NCBI RefSeq assembly: GCF_009696375.1
Contig: NZ_VUMD01000001.1
Location: 62,001-126,000 of the forward strand
Source: Clostridium porci
GTDB taxonomy: Bacteria; Bacillota; Clostridia; Lachnospirales; Lachnospiraceae
Length of the DNA stretch: 64,000 bases
Direction of reading: 5' to 3'
How positions within the stretch are numbered: the first letter of the stretch is position 1; each line of letters opens with the position of its first letter. Shown here piece by piece: positions 25,116 to 34,266 of the stretch. A program made the position numbers and the translations under genes. Below the pieces are notes generated by a model. The model had not been told where the DNA came from. It did not search any database and saw nothing but the letters and a program-made list of their open reading frames with translations.

Positions 25116-26084
25116 ATGATTCATGAAACCATCCTAGCTATTATCATTGCATTTGCCATAAGCGCATTGCTTTGCCCTGTTATTATTCCTTTTCTCCATA
25201 AGCTGAAATTCGGCCAGCAGGTAAGGGATGACGGACCCCAGGCTCATTTAAAAAAGCAGGGTACGCCCACCATGGGAGGCTTGATTATACTCAGCAGCAT
25301 CATTATTACATCTGTTTTTTATATCCCCACCTATCCCAAAATCATACCCGTGCTCTTTGTAACGGTAGGATTTGGCATTATTGGCTTTCTGGATGACTAT
25401 ATTAAGATAGTAATGAAGCGGTCCGAAGGATTAAAGCCGGTGCAGAAGCTAGTTGGACAATTTGCTATTACAGGAATTTTTGCCTGGTATGTATTAAACA
25501 GCCAGGAGGTTGGAACGGATATGCTGATTCCCTTTACCGGAGGATTTGAGGGAGGTAAATTTCTCTCTCTTGGAATTTTTTTTGTTCCAGCCCTGTTTTT
25601 TATTGTTCTGGGAACCGATAACGGAGTGAATTTTACCGATGGGCTGGACGGACTTTGCACAAGCGTTACCATTCTGGTAGCGACCTTCTTAACCATTGTG
25701 GCCGTCGGTGAAAAGATGGGCATCAGTCCCATGACAGGGGCAGTGGTGGGAAGCCTTCTGGGATTTCTGCTCTTTAATGTGTATCCTGCCAAGGTGTTCA
25801 TGGGCGATACTGGTTCACTGGCTTTGGGCGGCTTTGTGGCGGCCTCTGCCTATATGATGCGCATGCCCCTGTTTCTTCCTATTATCGGTCTTATTTATCT
25901 GGTGGAGGTACTTTCCGTCATTATCCAGGTTACCTATTTTAAAAGAACCGGAGGAAAGCGATTTTTCAAAATGGCTCCAATACACCATCATTTCGAGCTT
26001 TGCGGCTGGTCGGAGACGAGGGTGGTGGCGGTGTTTGCCATTGTCACCGCTGTACTCTGCATGGTCGCTTATCTGGGATTGTAA
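25116..26084 (+). CDS. mraY: Phospho-N-acetylmuramoyl-pentapeptide transferase
   Basis: A 322-residue polytopic membrane enzyme that transfers phospho-MurNAc-pentapeptide to undecaprenyl phosphate, giving lipid I. The key residues are all there: GTPTMGG near residue 49-55, FLDDYIK (91-97, with the Asp pair), NFTDGLDGL (172-180), and APIHHHFE (about 284-291, the HHH motif). Usual length is 320-360. A 70-bp gap separates it from spoVD. Start: ATG at 25116, site GAGGTGCCCTT. Confidence 0.97.
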   Translation: MIHETILAIIIAFAISALLCPVIIPFLHKLKFGQQVRDDGPQAHLKKQGTPTMGGLIILSSIIITSVFYIPTYPKIIPVLFVTVGFGIIGFLDDYIKIVMKRSEGLKPVQKLVGQFAITGIFAWYVLNSQEVGTDMLIPFTGGFEGGKFLSLGIFFVPALFFIVLGTDNGVNFTDGLDGLCTSVTILVATFLTIVAVGEKMGISPMTGAVVGSLLGFLLFNVYPAKVFMGDTGSLALGGFVAASAYMMRMPLFLPIIGLIYLVEVLSVIIQVTYFKRTGGKRFFKMAPIHHHFELCGWSETRVVAVFAIVTAVLCMVAYLGL

Positions 26085-26141
26085 GGGTCTAGTCTATTTG
26101 GAAGCCAAAGTGTGGTTTGAAATAAGGAGGTTATTTGACAA

Positions 26142-27500
26142 ATGAACAAAAGCCAGAAGGTATTAATTGCAGGAACCGGCGTCAGTGGTATCGCGGCGGC
26201 CAGGCTTGTATTGGAACGGGGCGGAGAGGTTGTGCTGTATGACGGAAATGCCGCTCTTAAAGATGAGACATTGAAGGCAAACTTTGAAGAGGGAGCCAGG
26301 GTGAATGTAGTGCTGGGAGATATTAAGCGCACAGACTTGCTGGGAGTGGAACTGTGCATTATCAGCCCCGGAATCTCATTAGACAGCCCCTTTGTGGCAG
26401 TGGTGGATGACGCCAAGATTCCTATATTGGGAGAGATAGAGTTGGCTTATCAGTGCGGCTGCGGAAGATTAGCGGCGATAACAGGCACCAACGGCAAGAC
26501 TACCACCACAGCCCTGGCAGGTGAAATTTTAAAAGCGAAATACGAAGAAACCTTTGTAGTGGGCAATATAGGTGAACCCTACACCGCCAGGGTTCTGGAG
26601 ATGACGGACAATTCCGTGACGGTAGCAGAGGTGTCAAGCTTCCAGCTGGAAACCATTATGGATTTCCGGCCGAATGTCAGCGCCATCCTGAATATAACCC
26701 CGGATCATTTAAACAGGCACAAAACTATGGAAAACTATATCCGCATCAAAGAGTGTATCACGATGAATCAGAGGCCGGGAGACACCGTGGTGCTGAATTA
26801 CGATGACCCATTCTTAAGGGAGTTTGGTCAGAGTCCTGAGCTTGCTCCAAAGGTAGTTTGGTTCTCCAGCCGTGAGAGTCTTAAGGATGGCTTCTGTATG
26901 GACGGAGACAACATTGTATACAGGGAAAACGGCAGAGCTGAGGCAGTTGCCGATGTCCGCCGTATGAAGCTTCTGGGCCGCCATAATTATGAGAATGTCA
27001 TGGCGGCTGCGGCCATAGGACGGGAGTTTGGCGTGCCTATGGCTGAGATTACCCGGGTGATTGAGGCCTTTCAGCCGGTAGAGCACAGGATTGAGTTTGT
27101 GAGGGAGAGAACTGGAGTCAGATACTATAATGACTCTAAGGGCACCAATCCGGATGCGGCGATTCAGGCCCTGCGGGCTATGCCAGGGCCTACGCTGCTG
27201 ATTGCAGGGGGGTATGACAAGAACAGCGAGTATGATAAATGGATATCTGAGTTCCCAGGTAAGGTTAAGCATCTTGTGCTGATTGGACAGACCAGAGATA
27301 AGATTGCCGAATCTGCGAAGCGGCATGGCTTTACAGAAATTATGTATGCGGAAGATATGAAGGAGGCAGTGCAGGTTTGCGCCGTTTACGCAGAGATTGG
27401 AGATTCGGTACTGTTAAGCCCTGCCTGTGCAAGCTGGGGTATGTTTAAGGATTACGAGGAGAGGGGACGCGTGTTTAAGGAGTGCGTCATGGAGCTTTAA
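26142..27500 (+). CDS. murD: UDP-N-acetylmuramoyl-L-alanine:D-glutamate ligase
   Basis: A 452-residue cytoplasmic Mur ligase that adds D-glutamate to UDP-MurNAc-L-Ala. Domain 1 opens with the Rossmann-like VLIAGTGVSGIAAARL. The ATP-binding loop is GTNGKTTT (115-122). Domain 2 contains ITPDHLNRH, and the C-terminal domain has HRIEFVRERTGVRYYNDSKGTNPDA, the MurD hallmark (quoted in parts: NDSKGTNPDA). Start at 26142 after an AAGGAGGTTATTTGACAA site. It lies between mraY and ftsW as in most Firmicutes. Confidence 0.97.
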   Translation: MNKSQKVLIAGTGVSGIAAARLVLERGGEVVLYDGNAALKDETLKANFEEGARVNVVLGDIKRTDLLGVELCIISPGISLDSPFVAVVDDAKIPILGEIELAYQCGCGRLAAITGTNGKTTTTALAGEILKAKYEETFVVGNIGEPYTARVLEMTDNSVTVAEVSSFQLETIMDFRPNVSAILNITPDHLNRHKTMENYIRIKECITMNQRPGDTVVLNYDDPFLREFGQSPELAPKVVWFSSRESLKDGFCMDGDNIVYRENGRAEAVADVRRMKLLGRHNYENVMAAAAIGREFGVPMAEITRVIEAFQPVEHRIEFVRERTGVRYYNDSKGTNPDAAIQALRAMPGPTLLIAGGYDKNSEYDKWISEFPGKVKHLVLIGQTRDKIAESAKRHGFTEIMYAEDMKEAVQVCAVYAEIGDSVLLSPACASWGMFKDYEERGRVFKECVMEL

Positions 27501-27517
27501 GCAGGAGGTAATTGCGT

Positions 27518-28738
27518 ATGTCGGGAAGGGTGCAGACAGCAGCCGGGTCTGGAAGCCAGAACAGGCGGCAGGCGGGATACCCAGATCAGGGAGTACAGAA
27601 GACACCAAAGAAAAAAAAGAAGCCGAGGCATTTTTACGATTACAGTCTTTTATTCTGCATCATTTTCCTTACGGCCTTTGGATTAGTTATGATATACAGC
27701 TCCAGCTCCTATATGGCTCAGCTCAATTACAAGGACAGCGCCTATTTTATGATGCGCCAGGCGAAGATAGCGGCCGGAGGATTTGTGCTGATGCTGTTTA
27801 TATCCAAGCTGGATTATCATGTATTTGCAAGGTTTTCCGTAGCAGCGTACATCGTTTCCTACATATTGATGATTGCGGTAAGCCTTGTGGGACGTGAGGT
27901 CAACGGTAAGAAACGCTGGCTGCCTCTTGGGCCTTTCAGCTTCCAGCCTACGGAATTTGTAAAGATTGCTTTGATTGTGCTCCTGGCGGCAGTGATCACT
28001 ACCATGGGAACCAGGATTAACAAGTGGCGGAATATGGGCTATATTGTTCTTCTGACACTTCCCATAGCAGGCCTTGTTACAATGAATAACTTAAGCTCTG
28101 GTATTATCGTCTGCGGTATTGCCTTTGTAATGCTTTTTGTGGCATGTAAAATAAAATGGCCCTTTTTTTCCATAATAGCGGCGGGAATGGGAATGCTGGC
28201 CTTTGCCGGGCCTATTGGTAAGGCGCTGAATCAGATAGGGCTTTTGCAGGGTTATCAGTATCGAAGAATTGAGGCATGGCTGAATCCGGAGCTGGATCCT
28301 ACAGACAAAGGCTTTCAGGTTCTTCAGGGCCTTTACGCCATAGGCTCAGGCGGTTTGGTAGGACAGGGGCTAGGGGAGAGTATACAGAAGCTGGGCTTTG
28401 TGCCCGAGGCTCAGAATGATATGATTTTTTCGATTATATGCGAGGAGCTGGGATTGTTTGGAGCTATCTCCATTATTCTGATCTTTCTGTTTATGATCTA
28501 CAGATTTATGATTATCGCCAACAATGCTCCTGATTTGTTCGGCGCTCTTTTGGTGGTGGGTGTTATGGGGCATATTGCCATTCAGGTTATACTGAACATC
28601 GCGGTGGTTACTAATACCATTCCCAACACGGGCATCACCCTTCCCTTTATAAGCTATGGAGGTACGTCGGTTCTCTTCCTTCTGATGGAGATGGGAATGG
28701 TGCTGAGCGTATCCAACCAGATAAAGCTTGAGATGTAG
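27518..28738 (+). CDS. ftsW: Septal peptidoglycan glycosyltransferase FtsW (SEDS family)
   Basis: A 406-residue SEDS-family polymerase of about ten membrane helices. A hydrophilic, basic N-terminus of about 40 residues precedes the first helix. Family motifs are present: WLPLGPFSFQPTEFVKIAL (with the conserved Pro-Ser/Thr-Glu) and, near the end, TLPFISYGGTSVLF. The ATG at 27518 is set by AGGAGG nine bases upstream; the frame is open further with a TTG two codons earlier, which is too close to the site. Partner of the FtsI-type PBP encoded two genes upstream. No murG follows. Confidence 0.94.
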   Translation: MSGRVQTAAGSGSQNRRQAGYPDQGVQKTPKKKKKPRHFYDYSLLFCIIFLTAFGLVMIYSSSSYMAQLNYKDSAYFMMRQAKIAAGGFVLMLFISKLDYHVFARFSVAAYIVSYILMIAVSLVGREVNGKKRWLPLGPFSFQPTEFVKIALIVLLAAVITTMGTRINKWRNMGYIVLLTLPIAGLVTMNNLSSGIIVCGIAFVMLFVACKIKWPFFSIIAAGMGMLAFAGPIGKALNQIGLLQGYQYRRIEAWLNPELDPTDKGFQVLQGLYAIGSGGLVGQGLGESIQKLGFVPEAQNDMIFSIICEELGLFGAISIILIFLFMIYRFMIIANNAPDLFGALLVVGVMGHIAIQVILNIAVVTNTIPNTGITLPFISYGGTSVLFLLMEMGMVLSVSNQIKLEM

Positions 28739-28890
28739 CGTTTAAGGGACAGGGGTAAATAGGTTTATGTAAAAAGGACAATGATGAACTGCACAGGCCA
28801 AGACAGATTGGCATATGCTTCTAGTAGATCGTGTTTTTAAGGGAGCATAATGGATGCTCCGGGAAGACTCAAATACCAGGAGGTGCCCCA

Positions 28891-30171
28891 TTGTCTGTTA
28901 TTCAGGTTCGTGGTCTTACTCCTCTTAAAGGAGAGATATTCATACAAGGTTCTAAAAACGCTGTTTTGCCCATGATGGCTGCGGCTTTGCTTCATAAAGG
29001 AATTACAGTGCTTACAAATGTTCCTGTGATTCGAGATGTAGCCTGTATGGAGGACATACTGGAGCATCTGGGGTGTGGGTGCTGCCGGGAGGGAAACTGC
29101 CTGATTATAGACGCGCGGCAACTTACAGACACCCATATACCAAGTGAGTATGTGACTGCCATGCGATCTTCCATCGTAGTGCTGAGCGTCCTCTTAGGAC
29201 GTATGGGAGAGGGGAGCAGCTGTTATCCGGGCGGCTGCCTGATCGGTGCAAGGCCAATCGATCTGCATTTGATGGTGTTGAGTAAGCTGGGAGCCAGGCT
29301 GAAGGAGAAGGACGGACTGATAGAGGCAGCCTTAAAGGACGGAGAAGGACTTAAGGGTACGGAGATATTCCTTCCTTATCCCAGCGTGGGAGCTACAGAG
29401 CAGGCAATTTTAGGCTCTGTTCTTGCAAAGGGAGTGACAGATATCCATGGAGCCGCAAGGGAACCGGAGATAGGACAGTTATGCCGGTTCCTGAACAATA
29501 TGGGAGCAGTTGTCTGCGGAATGGGAACGGATCATATTGTGGTGCAGGGGGTGGAGGAGCTTCATGATAGCAATTTTTGTGTGGAGGGAGACCGGATTGT
29601 GGCTGGAACCTATGGGGCGGCTGTATTGGCAGCTCAGGGAACTGTAACCCTTAAGGGGGTGTGTCCTTTGGACCTTAAATCTCCTATGGAAATGCTTGTC
29701 AGAGCTGGGGCTTATGTGAGAAGCAGGGAAGCGTCCAGAGAGATAGAAGTGACTATGGAACGCCGTCCTTTGGGACTTGGTATTGAAACAGGGCCTTATC
29801 CTGGGTTTCCTACAGATTTGCAGTCGCCCTTTATGGCATTTCTGGCTGCAGGAGCAGGCCGCAGCGTCATAGAGGAGAAGGTTTTTGAGGAACGGTTTGG
29901 AACTGTGGATTCTCTTAAACAGATGGGCGCTTCCATCTGTGCCCAGGGGCAGTGCGCAGTGATTGAGGGCGTTTATCCCTTAAAAGGGGCCACGGTTCAT
30001 GCTTCGGATCTGCGGGGCGGAGCGGCTCTGACTGTGGCGGCCTTGGCAGCAGAGGGAACCACAACCATCAGGGATTGTCATCATATTGAGCGGGGGTATG
30101 AGGACATATGCCGGGATTTGGCAGAGCTTGGAGCCGACATCCGATGGGTAAACGAAGCATGTACACTCTAA
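28891..30171 (+). CDS. murA: UDP-N-acetylglucosamine 1-carboxyvinyltransferase
   Basis: A 426-residue enzyme that transfers enolpyruvate from PEP to UDP-GlcNAc, the target of fosfomycin. GSKN at residues 20-23 and GGCLIGARPIDLH with catalytic Cys116 are diagnostic; a Cys here predicts fosfomycin sensitivity. I chose the TTG at 28891 because AGGAGG lies nine bases upstream and the reading then begins SVIQVRGLTPLKG, the family N-terminus. The longer frame beginning at 28831 adds 20 residues that do not fit. The upstream gap 28739-28890 contains nothing recognisable, and murG is missing here. Confidence 0.95.
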   Translation: MSVIQVRGLTPLKGEIFIQGSKNAVLPMMAAALLHKGITVLTNVPVIRDVACMEDILEHLGCGCCREGNCLIIDARQLTDTHIPSEYVTAMRSSIVVLSVLLGRMGEGSSCYPGGCLIGARPIDLHLMVLSKLGARLKEKDGLIEAALKDGEGLKGTEIFLPYPSVGATEQAILGSVLAKGVTDIHGAAREPEIGQLCRFLNNMGAVVCGMGTDHIVVQGVEELHDSNFCVEGDRIVAGTYGAAVLAAQGTVTLKGVCPLDLKSPMEMLVRAGAYVRSREASREIEVTMERRPLGLGIETGPYPGFPTDLQSPFMAFLAAGAGRSVIEEKVFEERFGTVDSLKQMGASICAQGQCAVIEGVYPLKGATVHASDLRGGAALTVAALAAEGTTTIRDCHHIERGYEDICRDLAELGADIRWVNEACTL

Positions 30172-30195
30172 TCTATTACAGCGAGAGGTTACTCC

Positions 30196-30927
30196 ATGAG
30201 AAATTCAGTCAAAAAACATCATCTGGGACTGGGAATTGCTGTGGCGGCTGTTCTGCTTACGGCAATCCTCCTTTTGTCTCTTCAGATAAGGAGCGTCCAG
30301 GTAACTGGCAGCGAACGCTATAGCGATAAGCAGATAGAGGAACTGCTTTTTTCAGGAAGATGGGGAAAAAATTCGGCCTACGCTTATTTTTCCGACCGGT
30401 TCAGAGCACACCGTCAGATTCCTTTTGTAGAGGATTATAAGATAGTGTTCCATAGCCCTCTGGAGGCAGAGGTAATTATATATGAAAAGAGCATTGTAGG
30501 GTACGTGTCCTACATGAGCAGCTATATGTATTTTGATAAGGATGGAATCGTGGTAGAAAGCTCCGGACACCAGTTGGAGGGGGTTCCTCTTGTTACGGGG
30601 CTGGATTTCGGGCAGATTGTACTTTATCGTCCTCTTCCTGTGAAGGAGAGCAGTATTTTCGAGGAAATATTGAATCTGACCCAGCAGTTGTCTGTATATG
30701 ATTTGAAGGTGGACAGGATTCAATATGACCCCAATGGACAGGCCTCCCTTTTGATTGATAAGATGGAGGTATCACTGGGGAATCATACGGATTTAGACGG
30801 GAAGATTTCCACTCTTAAGGACATTTTAAATGCTCAGCCCCAGCTGGTTAAGGAGAGGGGTGTGCTGAAGCTGGAGAATTATACGGAGGCCAGCAGTGGG
30901 AAGGGGATTACATTTAAAAGAAAGTAG
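30196..30927 (+). CDS. ftsQ: Cell division protein FtsQ/DivIB
   Basis: A 243-residue bitopic protein. Short cytoplasmic basic N-terminus, one membrane helix (residues 10-30), then a POTRA domain beginning IRSVQVTGSERYSDKQIEEL. Then comes the beta domain (YEKSIVGYVSYM, FDKDGIVVESS, VPLVTGLDF), as in DivIB. It stabilizes the FtsW-FtsI synthase with FtsL and DivIC. It is the last gene of the dcw operon and is followed by a strong hairpin. The assignment is by domain plan and position. Confidence 0.9.
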   Translation: MRNSVKKHHLGLGIAVAAVLLTAILLLSLQIRSVQVTGSERYSDKQIEELLFSGRWGKNSAYAYFSDRFRAHRQIPFVEDYKIVFHSPLEAEVIIYEKSIVGYVSYMSSYMYFDKDGIVVESSGHQLEGVPLVTGLDFGQIVLYRPLPVKESSIFEEILNLTQQLSVYDLKVDRIQYDPNGQASLLIDKMEVSLGNHTDLDGKISTLKDILNAQPQLVKERGVLKLENYTEASSGKGITFKRK

Positions 30928-30965
30928 CAGGCCCAGAAACAGTACTTGGTGGTTTTACGAGCCGC

Positions 30966-31008
30966 AGCTGAGCCAGGCCCAAGCCGGTAGGTTGGGCCTG
31001 GCTCAGCT
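30966..31008. terminator. Seventeen-bp perfect hairpin at the 3' end of the dcw operon
   Basis: Arms AGCTGAGCCAGGCCCAA (30966-30982) and TTGGGCCTGGCTCAGCT (30992-31008), 9-base loop. It lacks a T-run on either side but sits between the convergent ftsQ and CAP-domain genes, so a bidirectional terminator or mRNA-stabilizing role is likely. A second inverted pair, AAGAACCGG (31019-31027) / CCGGTTCTT (31066-31074), lies beside it. Confidence 0.6.
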
Positions 31009-31091
31009 ATAGACAGAGAAGAACCGGCTTCCTAAGAAATGCTTCCAGAAAGCATACCACAGCAACCGGTTCTTATGGCGGGTTAAAAGCA

Positions 31092-31745
31092 TTAGTTTGC
31101 AAAAAGCTGAACCCAATAGTAGATGCCGTCGATATAAGCGCAGCCTACTCCCATGCGTCCAAAGTCAGATTGTAAAATGTTTTCCCTGTGGCCAGGGGAA
31201 TTCATCCAGGCAGTCATAACAGCCTCAGGTGTTTTCTGCCCGCTGGCAATGTTTTCGCCGCAGGAGGTATAGGAGACGCCTGACTCTGCAAGAATAGTGA
31301 AGAAGCTAGAACCATCAGGACGGGTATGGCTGAATGTTTCCTGGATTTCATAGGCCCGTGCCTGTGCGCAGGCAGCCAGCCCATCATCCCATGCCAGAGC
31401 GCTTATATTCTTTTCCGCTCTTTCCTGATTGACAATCTGGAATACATTGTAGGCAAAGCTGCCGGTATCCTTATTAACCTGTACAACACCATTTACCGTC
31501 CAGGCGCCGCTTGCGTCCACTGTGTATCCATCGGGAGTGGTAGTATTCATAAGACAATATCCCTCAGGCGTAAAATAGTAGTATTTGCCGTCAATCCATT
31601 GCCAGCCGTTTGTGTGGAAGGAGGCATCGTCCTTTTGGTATTTCCAACCTGAGGCATCTCCAATCCACTGTCCGCCGAAAGCAGTGGTAAGGGATGACAG
31701 AGAAAGGGACGCAACAAGAGTGAGAATTGTGTACAGCTTTTTCAT
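31092..31745 (-). CDS. Secreted CAP/SCP-domain protein with cell-wall-binding repeats
   Basis: A 217-residue exported protein. The signal peptide MKKLYTILTLVASLSLSSLT ends near residue 25. Residues 26-90 contain choline-binding-like aromatic repeats (WIGDASGWKYQ, NGWQWIDGKYYYFTPEGYC). The C-terminal ~125 residues form a CAP domain: FQIVNQERAEKNISALAWD, FSHTRPDGSSF, SCGENIASG, MNSPGHRENIL, with the His and Glu residues of the putative active cleft. Function of bacterial CAP proteins is mostly unknown; wall association is indicated by the repeats. Start at 31745 with GGAGGTAGCCCAT. Convergent with ftsQ. Confidence 0.88.
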   Translation of the reverse strand: MKKLYTILTLVASLSLSSLTTAFGGQWIGDASGWKYQKDDASFHTNGWQWIDGKYYYFTPEGYCLMNTTTPDGYTVDASGAWTVNGVVQVNKDTGSFAYNVFQIVNQERAEKNISALAWDDGLAACAQARAYEIQETFSHTRPDGSSFFTILAESGVSYTSCGENIASGQKTPEAVMTAWMNSPGHRENILQSDFGRMGVGCAYIDGIYYWVQLFAN

Positions 31746-31795
31746 ATGGGCTACCTCCGGGATCATATTTGGCTTATTATCAGGGATACAGGAGT

Positions 31796-32068
31796 TTACT
31801 TTACTACATCATCATATTCAGGATGCTTCTCAAACCATTTAACTGCATAGGAGCAGGTTAAAACTGCTTTCTTATTCTGAGAACGAAGGTGATTCGCTGC
31901 TGCCTCCATAAGCTGACCGGCCACTCCCTGGCCCCGCAGTGATTCATCCACGAATGTATGGTTGATAGCGACCGTATGGGCGTCTGTATCAGGAAAGGTA
32001 ACTTCGGCCAGTAGCTTTCCATTGGGATCATAGCAAGAAATCTGATTCTGATTATAGATAAAATTCAT
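31796..32068 (-). CDS. GNAT-like N-acetyltransferase (YjdJ/GtfA-type small family)
   Basis: A 90-residue minimal acetyltransferase. The pattern HTFVDESLRGQGVAGQLM is the acetyl-CoA-binding RxxGxG motif and EAAANHLRSQNKKAVLTCSYA with HPEY near the end is typical of the small N-acetyltransf_CG family. Start chosen at 32068 (MNFIYNQ), because the next upstream ATG directly abuts the ribosome binding site (AAAGGA); that one remains possible. Substrate unknown. Located 50 bp downstream of nothing recognisable and upstream of the CAP gene on the same strand. Confidence 0.82.
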   Translation of the reverse strand: MNFIYNQNQISCYDPNGKLLAEVTFPDTDAHTVAINHTFVDESLRGQGVAGQLMEAAANHLRSQNKKAVLTCSYAVKWFEKHPEYDDVVK

Positions 32069-32192
32069 ATAATGTATCATTCCTTTCTTTTCTCTCAAGG
32101 CATAAACCACTGTTACTATATTTAATATAGCGAAAAATGAGAGAAATGTCAAAAAAATAAATATAACATTTTACTATAATATGGAGATTATT

Positions 32193-32507
32193 ATGAAATT
32201 GTTCTTAGACGTAGCGTCGCAGTTTTTAGCAGAGAAACGGGATTACTATAATAAGAAGGCAAAAAGCCTTGGAGCAGCCTCCCTTATGATATGTTTTTTT
32301 GCATTTATAATAGTATATATACTATTTCTTCTTCGATTCATGGGGACAGCCGTCCTTGCAGCAGCAGTATTCCTGCTCTTGGCTGCCCTGACAGCGATGC
32401 TGGCAAAGGAGAATGGCACAAAATCCGAGATCTACAGCCAGATTTTTGAGGATTTGCAGGAGGTACGAGCCAGAGCCAATGAGAGGTCTGAGTTAATGGC
32501 AAAATAA
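32193..32507 (+). CDS. Small membrane protein of unknown function
   Basis: A 104-residue protein that I do not recognise. The N-terminal 30 residues are charged; two hydrophobic helices follow (SLMICFFAFIIVYILFLL and TAVLAAAVFLLLAALTAML), then an acidic/basic C-terminal helix (SEIYSQIFEDLQEVRARANE). Start at 32193 with GGAG six bases upstream, 12 bases inside a slightly longer frame. A TATAAT lies about 20 bp upstream of it. It precedes ftsZ by 220 bp and has its own probable promoter; a link to division is only positional. Confidence 0.7.
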   Translation: MKLFLDVASQFLAEKRDYYNKKAKSLGAASLMICFFAFIIVYILFLLRFMGTAVLAAAVFLLLAALTAMLAKENGTKSEIYSQIFEDLQEVRARANERSELMAK

Positions 32508-32610
32508 GGCGGTATAGCTGTCGTTAACTGAATTATACATAAAAGGTGAATAAAAACAAAAACTCCAATAAAAGGATTTCTTAAAATCCAATATTTTCTT
32601 GAAAAACCTA

Positions 32611-32639
32611 TTGATATTTTTTGCAAAATCAAATATAGT
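32611..32639 (+). promoter_or_regulatory. Likely promoter of ftsZ
   Basis: TTGATA (32611-32616), 17-bp spacer, TATAGT (32634-32639), about 95 bp upstream of the ftsZ start. A small inverted repeat (GGATTTcttaAAATCC) precedes it at 32574. Confidence 0.55.
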
Positions 32640-32731
32640 ATTAGTTAGATCAGACTTTGACGAGAGATTGACATATATAATAAGAAGAGATATGCCATGG
32701 GGCATGAGGGAATAAAAGGAGGATATGAATC

Positions 32732-34009
32732 TTGTTAGAGATTAAGATAAATGAGTCGGAAAATACCGCCAGGATTATTGTTGTAGGTGTGGGTGGCGCA
32801 GGGAATAACGCGGTTAACCGCATGATTGATGAAAACATTGCCGGGGTGGAGTTTATTGGAGTTAACACTGATAAACAGGCCCTTCAATTTTGTAAAGCCC
32901 CTACAGCTATGCAGATTGGTGAGAAGCTGACAAAGGGTCTGGGTGCAGGCGCAAGGCCTGATGTAGGCGAGAAGGCGGCAGAGGAAAGCTCCGAGGAGAT
33001 TTCGCAGGCTCTGAAAGGCGCTGACATGGTATTCGTAACCTGCGGCATGGGCGGTGGTACCGGTACAGGCGCGGCTCCTGTGGTTGCCAAAATTGCAAAG
33101 GACATGGGTATTCTTACGGTAGGTGTTGTGACGAAGCCCTTCCGTTTTGAAGCGAAAACACGTATGAGTAATGCTTTAGCCGGTATCGATAACTTAAAGG
33201 ACAGTGTCGATACCTTAATTGTGATTCCAAATGACAGGCTTCTGGAGATTGTGGACAGGCGTACTACGATGCCTGACGCCCTCAAGAAAGCAGATGAGGT
33301 GCTTCAGCAGGCAGTTCAGGGAATTACCGATCTGATCAATGTTCCGGGTCTGATCAACCTGGACTTTGCAGATGTTCAGACGGTTATGATTGACAAGGGT
33401 ATCGCTCACATCGGTATTGGTAAAGCCAAGGGTGATGACAAGGCTATTGAGGCTGTTAAGCAGGCAGTGTCCAGCCCTCTGTTAGAGACCACCATCGAAG
33501 GCGCAAGCCATGTTATTATCAATATCTCCGGCGATATCAGCCTGATTGAGGCAAACGAAGCTGCCAGTTATGTTCAGGAGCTGGCAGGAGATGATGCTAA
33601 TATTATTTTTGGCGCTATGTATGATGAGAGCGCTCAGGATGAGGCTACCATCACCGTTATAGCTACTGGACTGGACGAGCGTGGGGCCAGTCCATCCATT
33701 TCCAAGGCTATGAACGGTTTTGCGAACTTCAAGACCAAAGTACCGGCAGGAGGAACAGCTGCCGCTCATCAGGCGCCCCCTGAGGCGGCGGCTACAGCTC
33801 CTTCTCCCTATGGGAGACCTGCTGGCGGCTATCATCTCACTGGTTCCGGCACCCAGGGCTACAATCCTCCTAAGTATAATCCAAACCAGGGCTACAATGC
33901 CGGTGGGAGTACGGGGGCATCTGCGCCCACGGCGCCTCCCTCCTTCCGTCCTACAGCCAATAAGGAAATGCAGATCAATATTCCTGATTTTCTGAAAAAT
34001 AAGAGATAG
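32732..34009 (+). CDS. ftsZ: Cell division protein FtsZ
   Basis: A 425-residue tubulin homologue that forms the Z ring. The nucleotide-binding loops are [15 protein letters not shown] (17-31) and the tubulin signature [10 protein letters not shown] (107-116). The T7 loop [11 protein letters not shown] supplies catalytic Asp residues. A Gly/Ala/Pro/Tyr-rich linker (about 325-410) leads to the conserved C-terminal peptide [11 protein letters not shown] that binds FtsA/SepF. The start is a TTG at 32732 with GGAGG nine bases upstream. It is monocistronic, with its own promoter and terminator. ftsA is not next to it, as often in Clostridia. Confidence 0.97.
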   Translation: MLEIKINESENTARIIVVGVGGAGNNAVNRMIDENIAGVEFIGVNTDKQALQFCKAPTAMQIGEKLTKGLGAGARPDVGEKAAEESSEEISQALKGADMVFVTCGMGGGTGTGAAPVVAKIAKDMGILTVGVVTKPFRFEAKTRMSNALAGIDNLKDSVDTLIVIPNDRLLEIVDRRTTMPDALKKADEVLQQAVQGITDLINVPGLINLDFADVQTVMIDKGIAHIGIGKAKGDDKAIEAVKQAVSSPLLETTIEGASHVIINISGDISLIEANEAASYVQELAGDDANIIFGAMYDESAQDEATITVIATGLDERGASPSISKAMNGFANFKTKVPAGGTAAAHQAPPEAAATAPSPYGRPAGGYHLTGSGTQGYNPPKYNPNQGYNAGGSTGASAPTAPPSFRPTANKEMQINIPDFLKNKR

Positions 34010-34044
34010 TTCATATTTGCCTAGGGATATGCGAAACTCTACAG

Positions 34045-34089
34045 AACCTGTAGATTACAGTAAAATTGCTGTGATCCGCAGGTTTTTTT
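34045..34089 (+). terminator. Rho-independent terminator after ftsZ
   Basis: AACCTGtaGATtACAG (34045-34060) pairs with CTGTgATCcgCAGGTT (34069-34084) and is followed by T residues to 34089. Confidence 0.8.
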
Positions 34090-34192
34090 ATGCATTTTTT
34101 TCTAAGCTTCTGCAATAAAATAATCCTGAAAGATACAATATTTGTTGCATATGGAAATTATGTCGATAAATATAGTATTTTTTCTCTGCTCT

Positions 34193-34226
34193 TTCGACAG
34201 ATTTTGCATGTCATAATTACTATAAT
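34193..34226 (+). promoter_or_regulatory. Spo0A-type promoter of spoIIGA-sigE
   Basis: A perfect Spo0A-box core in reverse, TTCGACA (34193-34199), overlaps a -35-like TCGACA (34194-34199). A 21-bp spacer leads to a perfect TATAAT (34221-34226). A second possible box, TGTCGAT, is at 34161-34167. This matches the known spoIIG promoter plan: sigma-A dependent, abnormally long spacer, activated by phosphorylated Spo0A. Confidence 0.7.
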
Positions 34227-34266
34227 TGCCTACAGATAAGTTGATAGGGAGGTGAGGCCGGACTGA

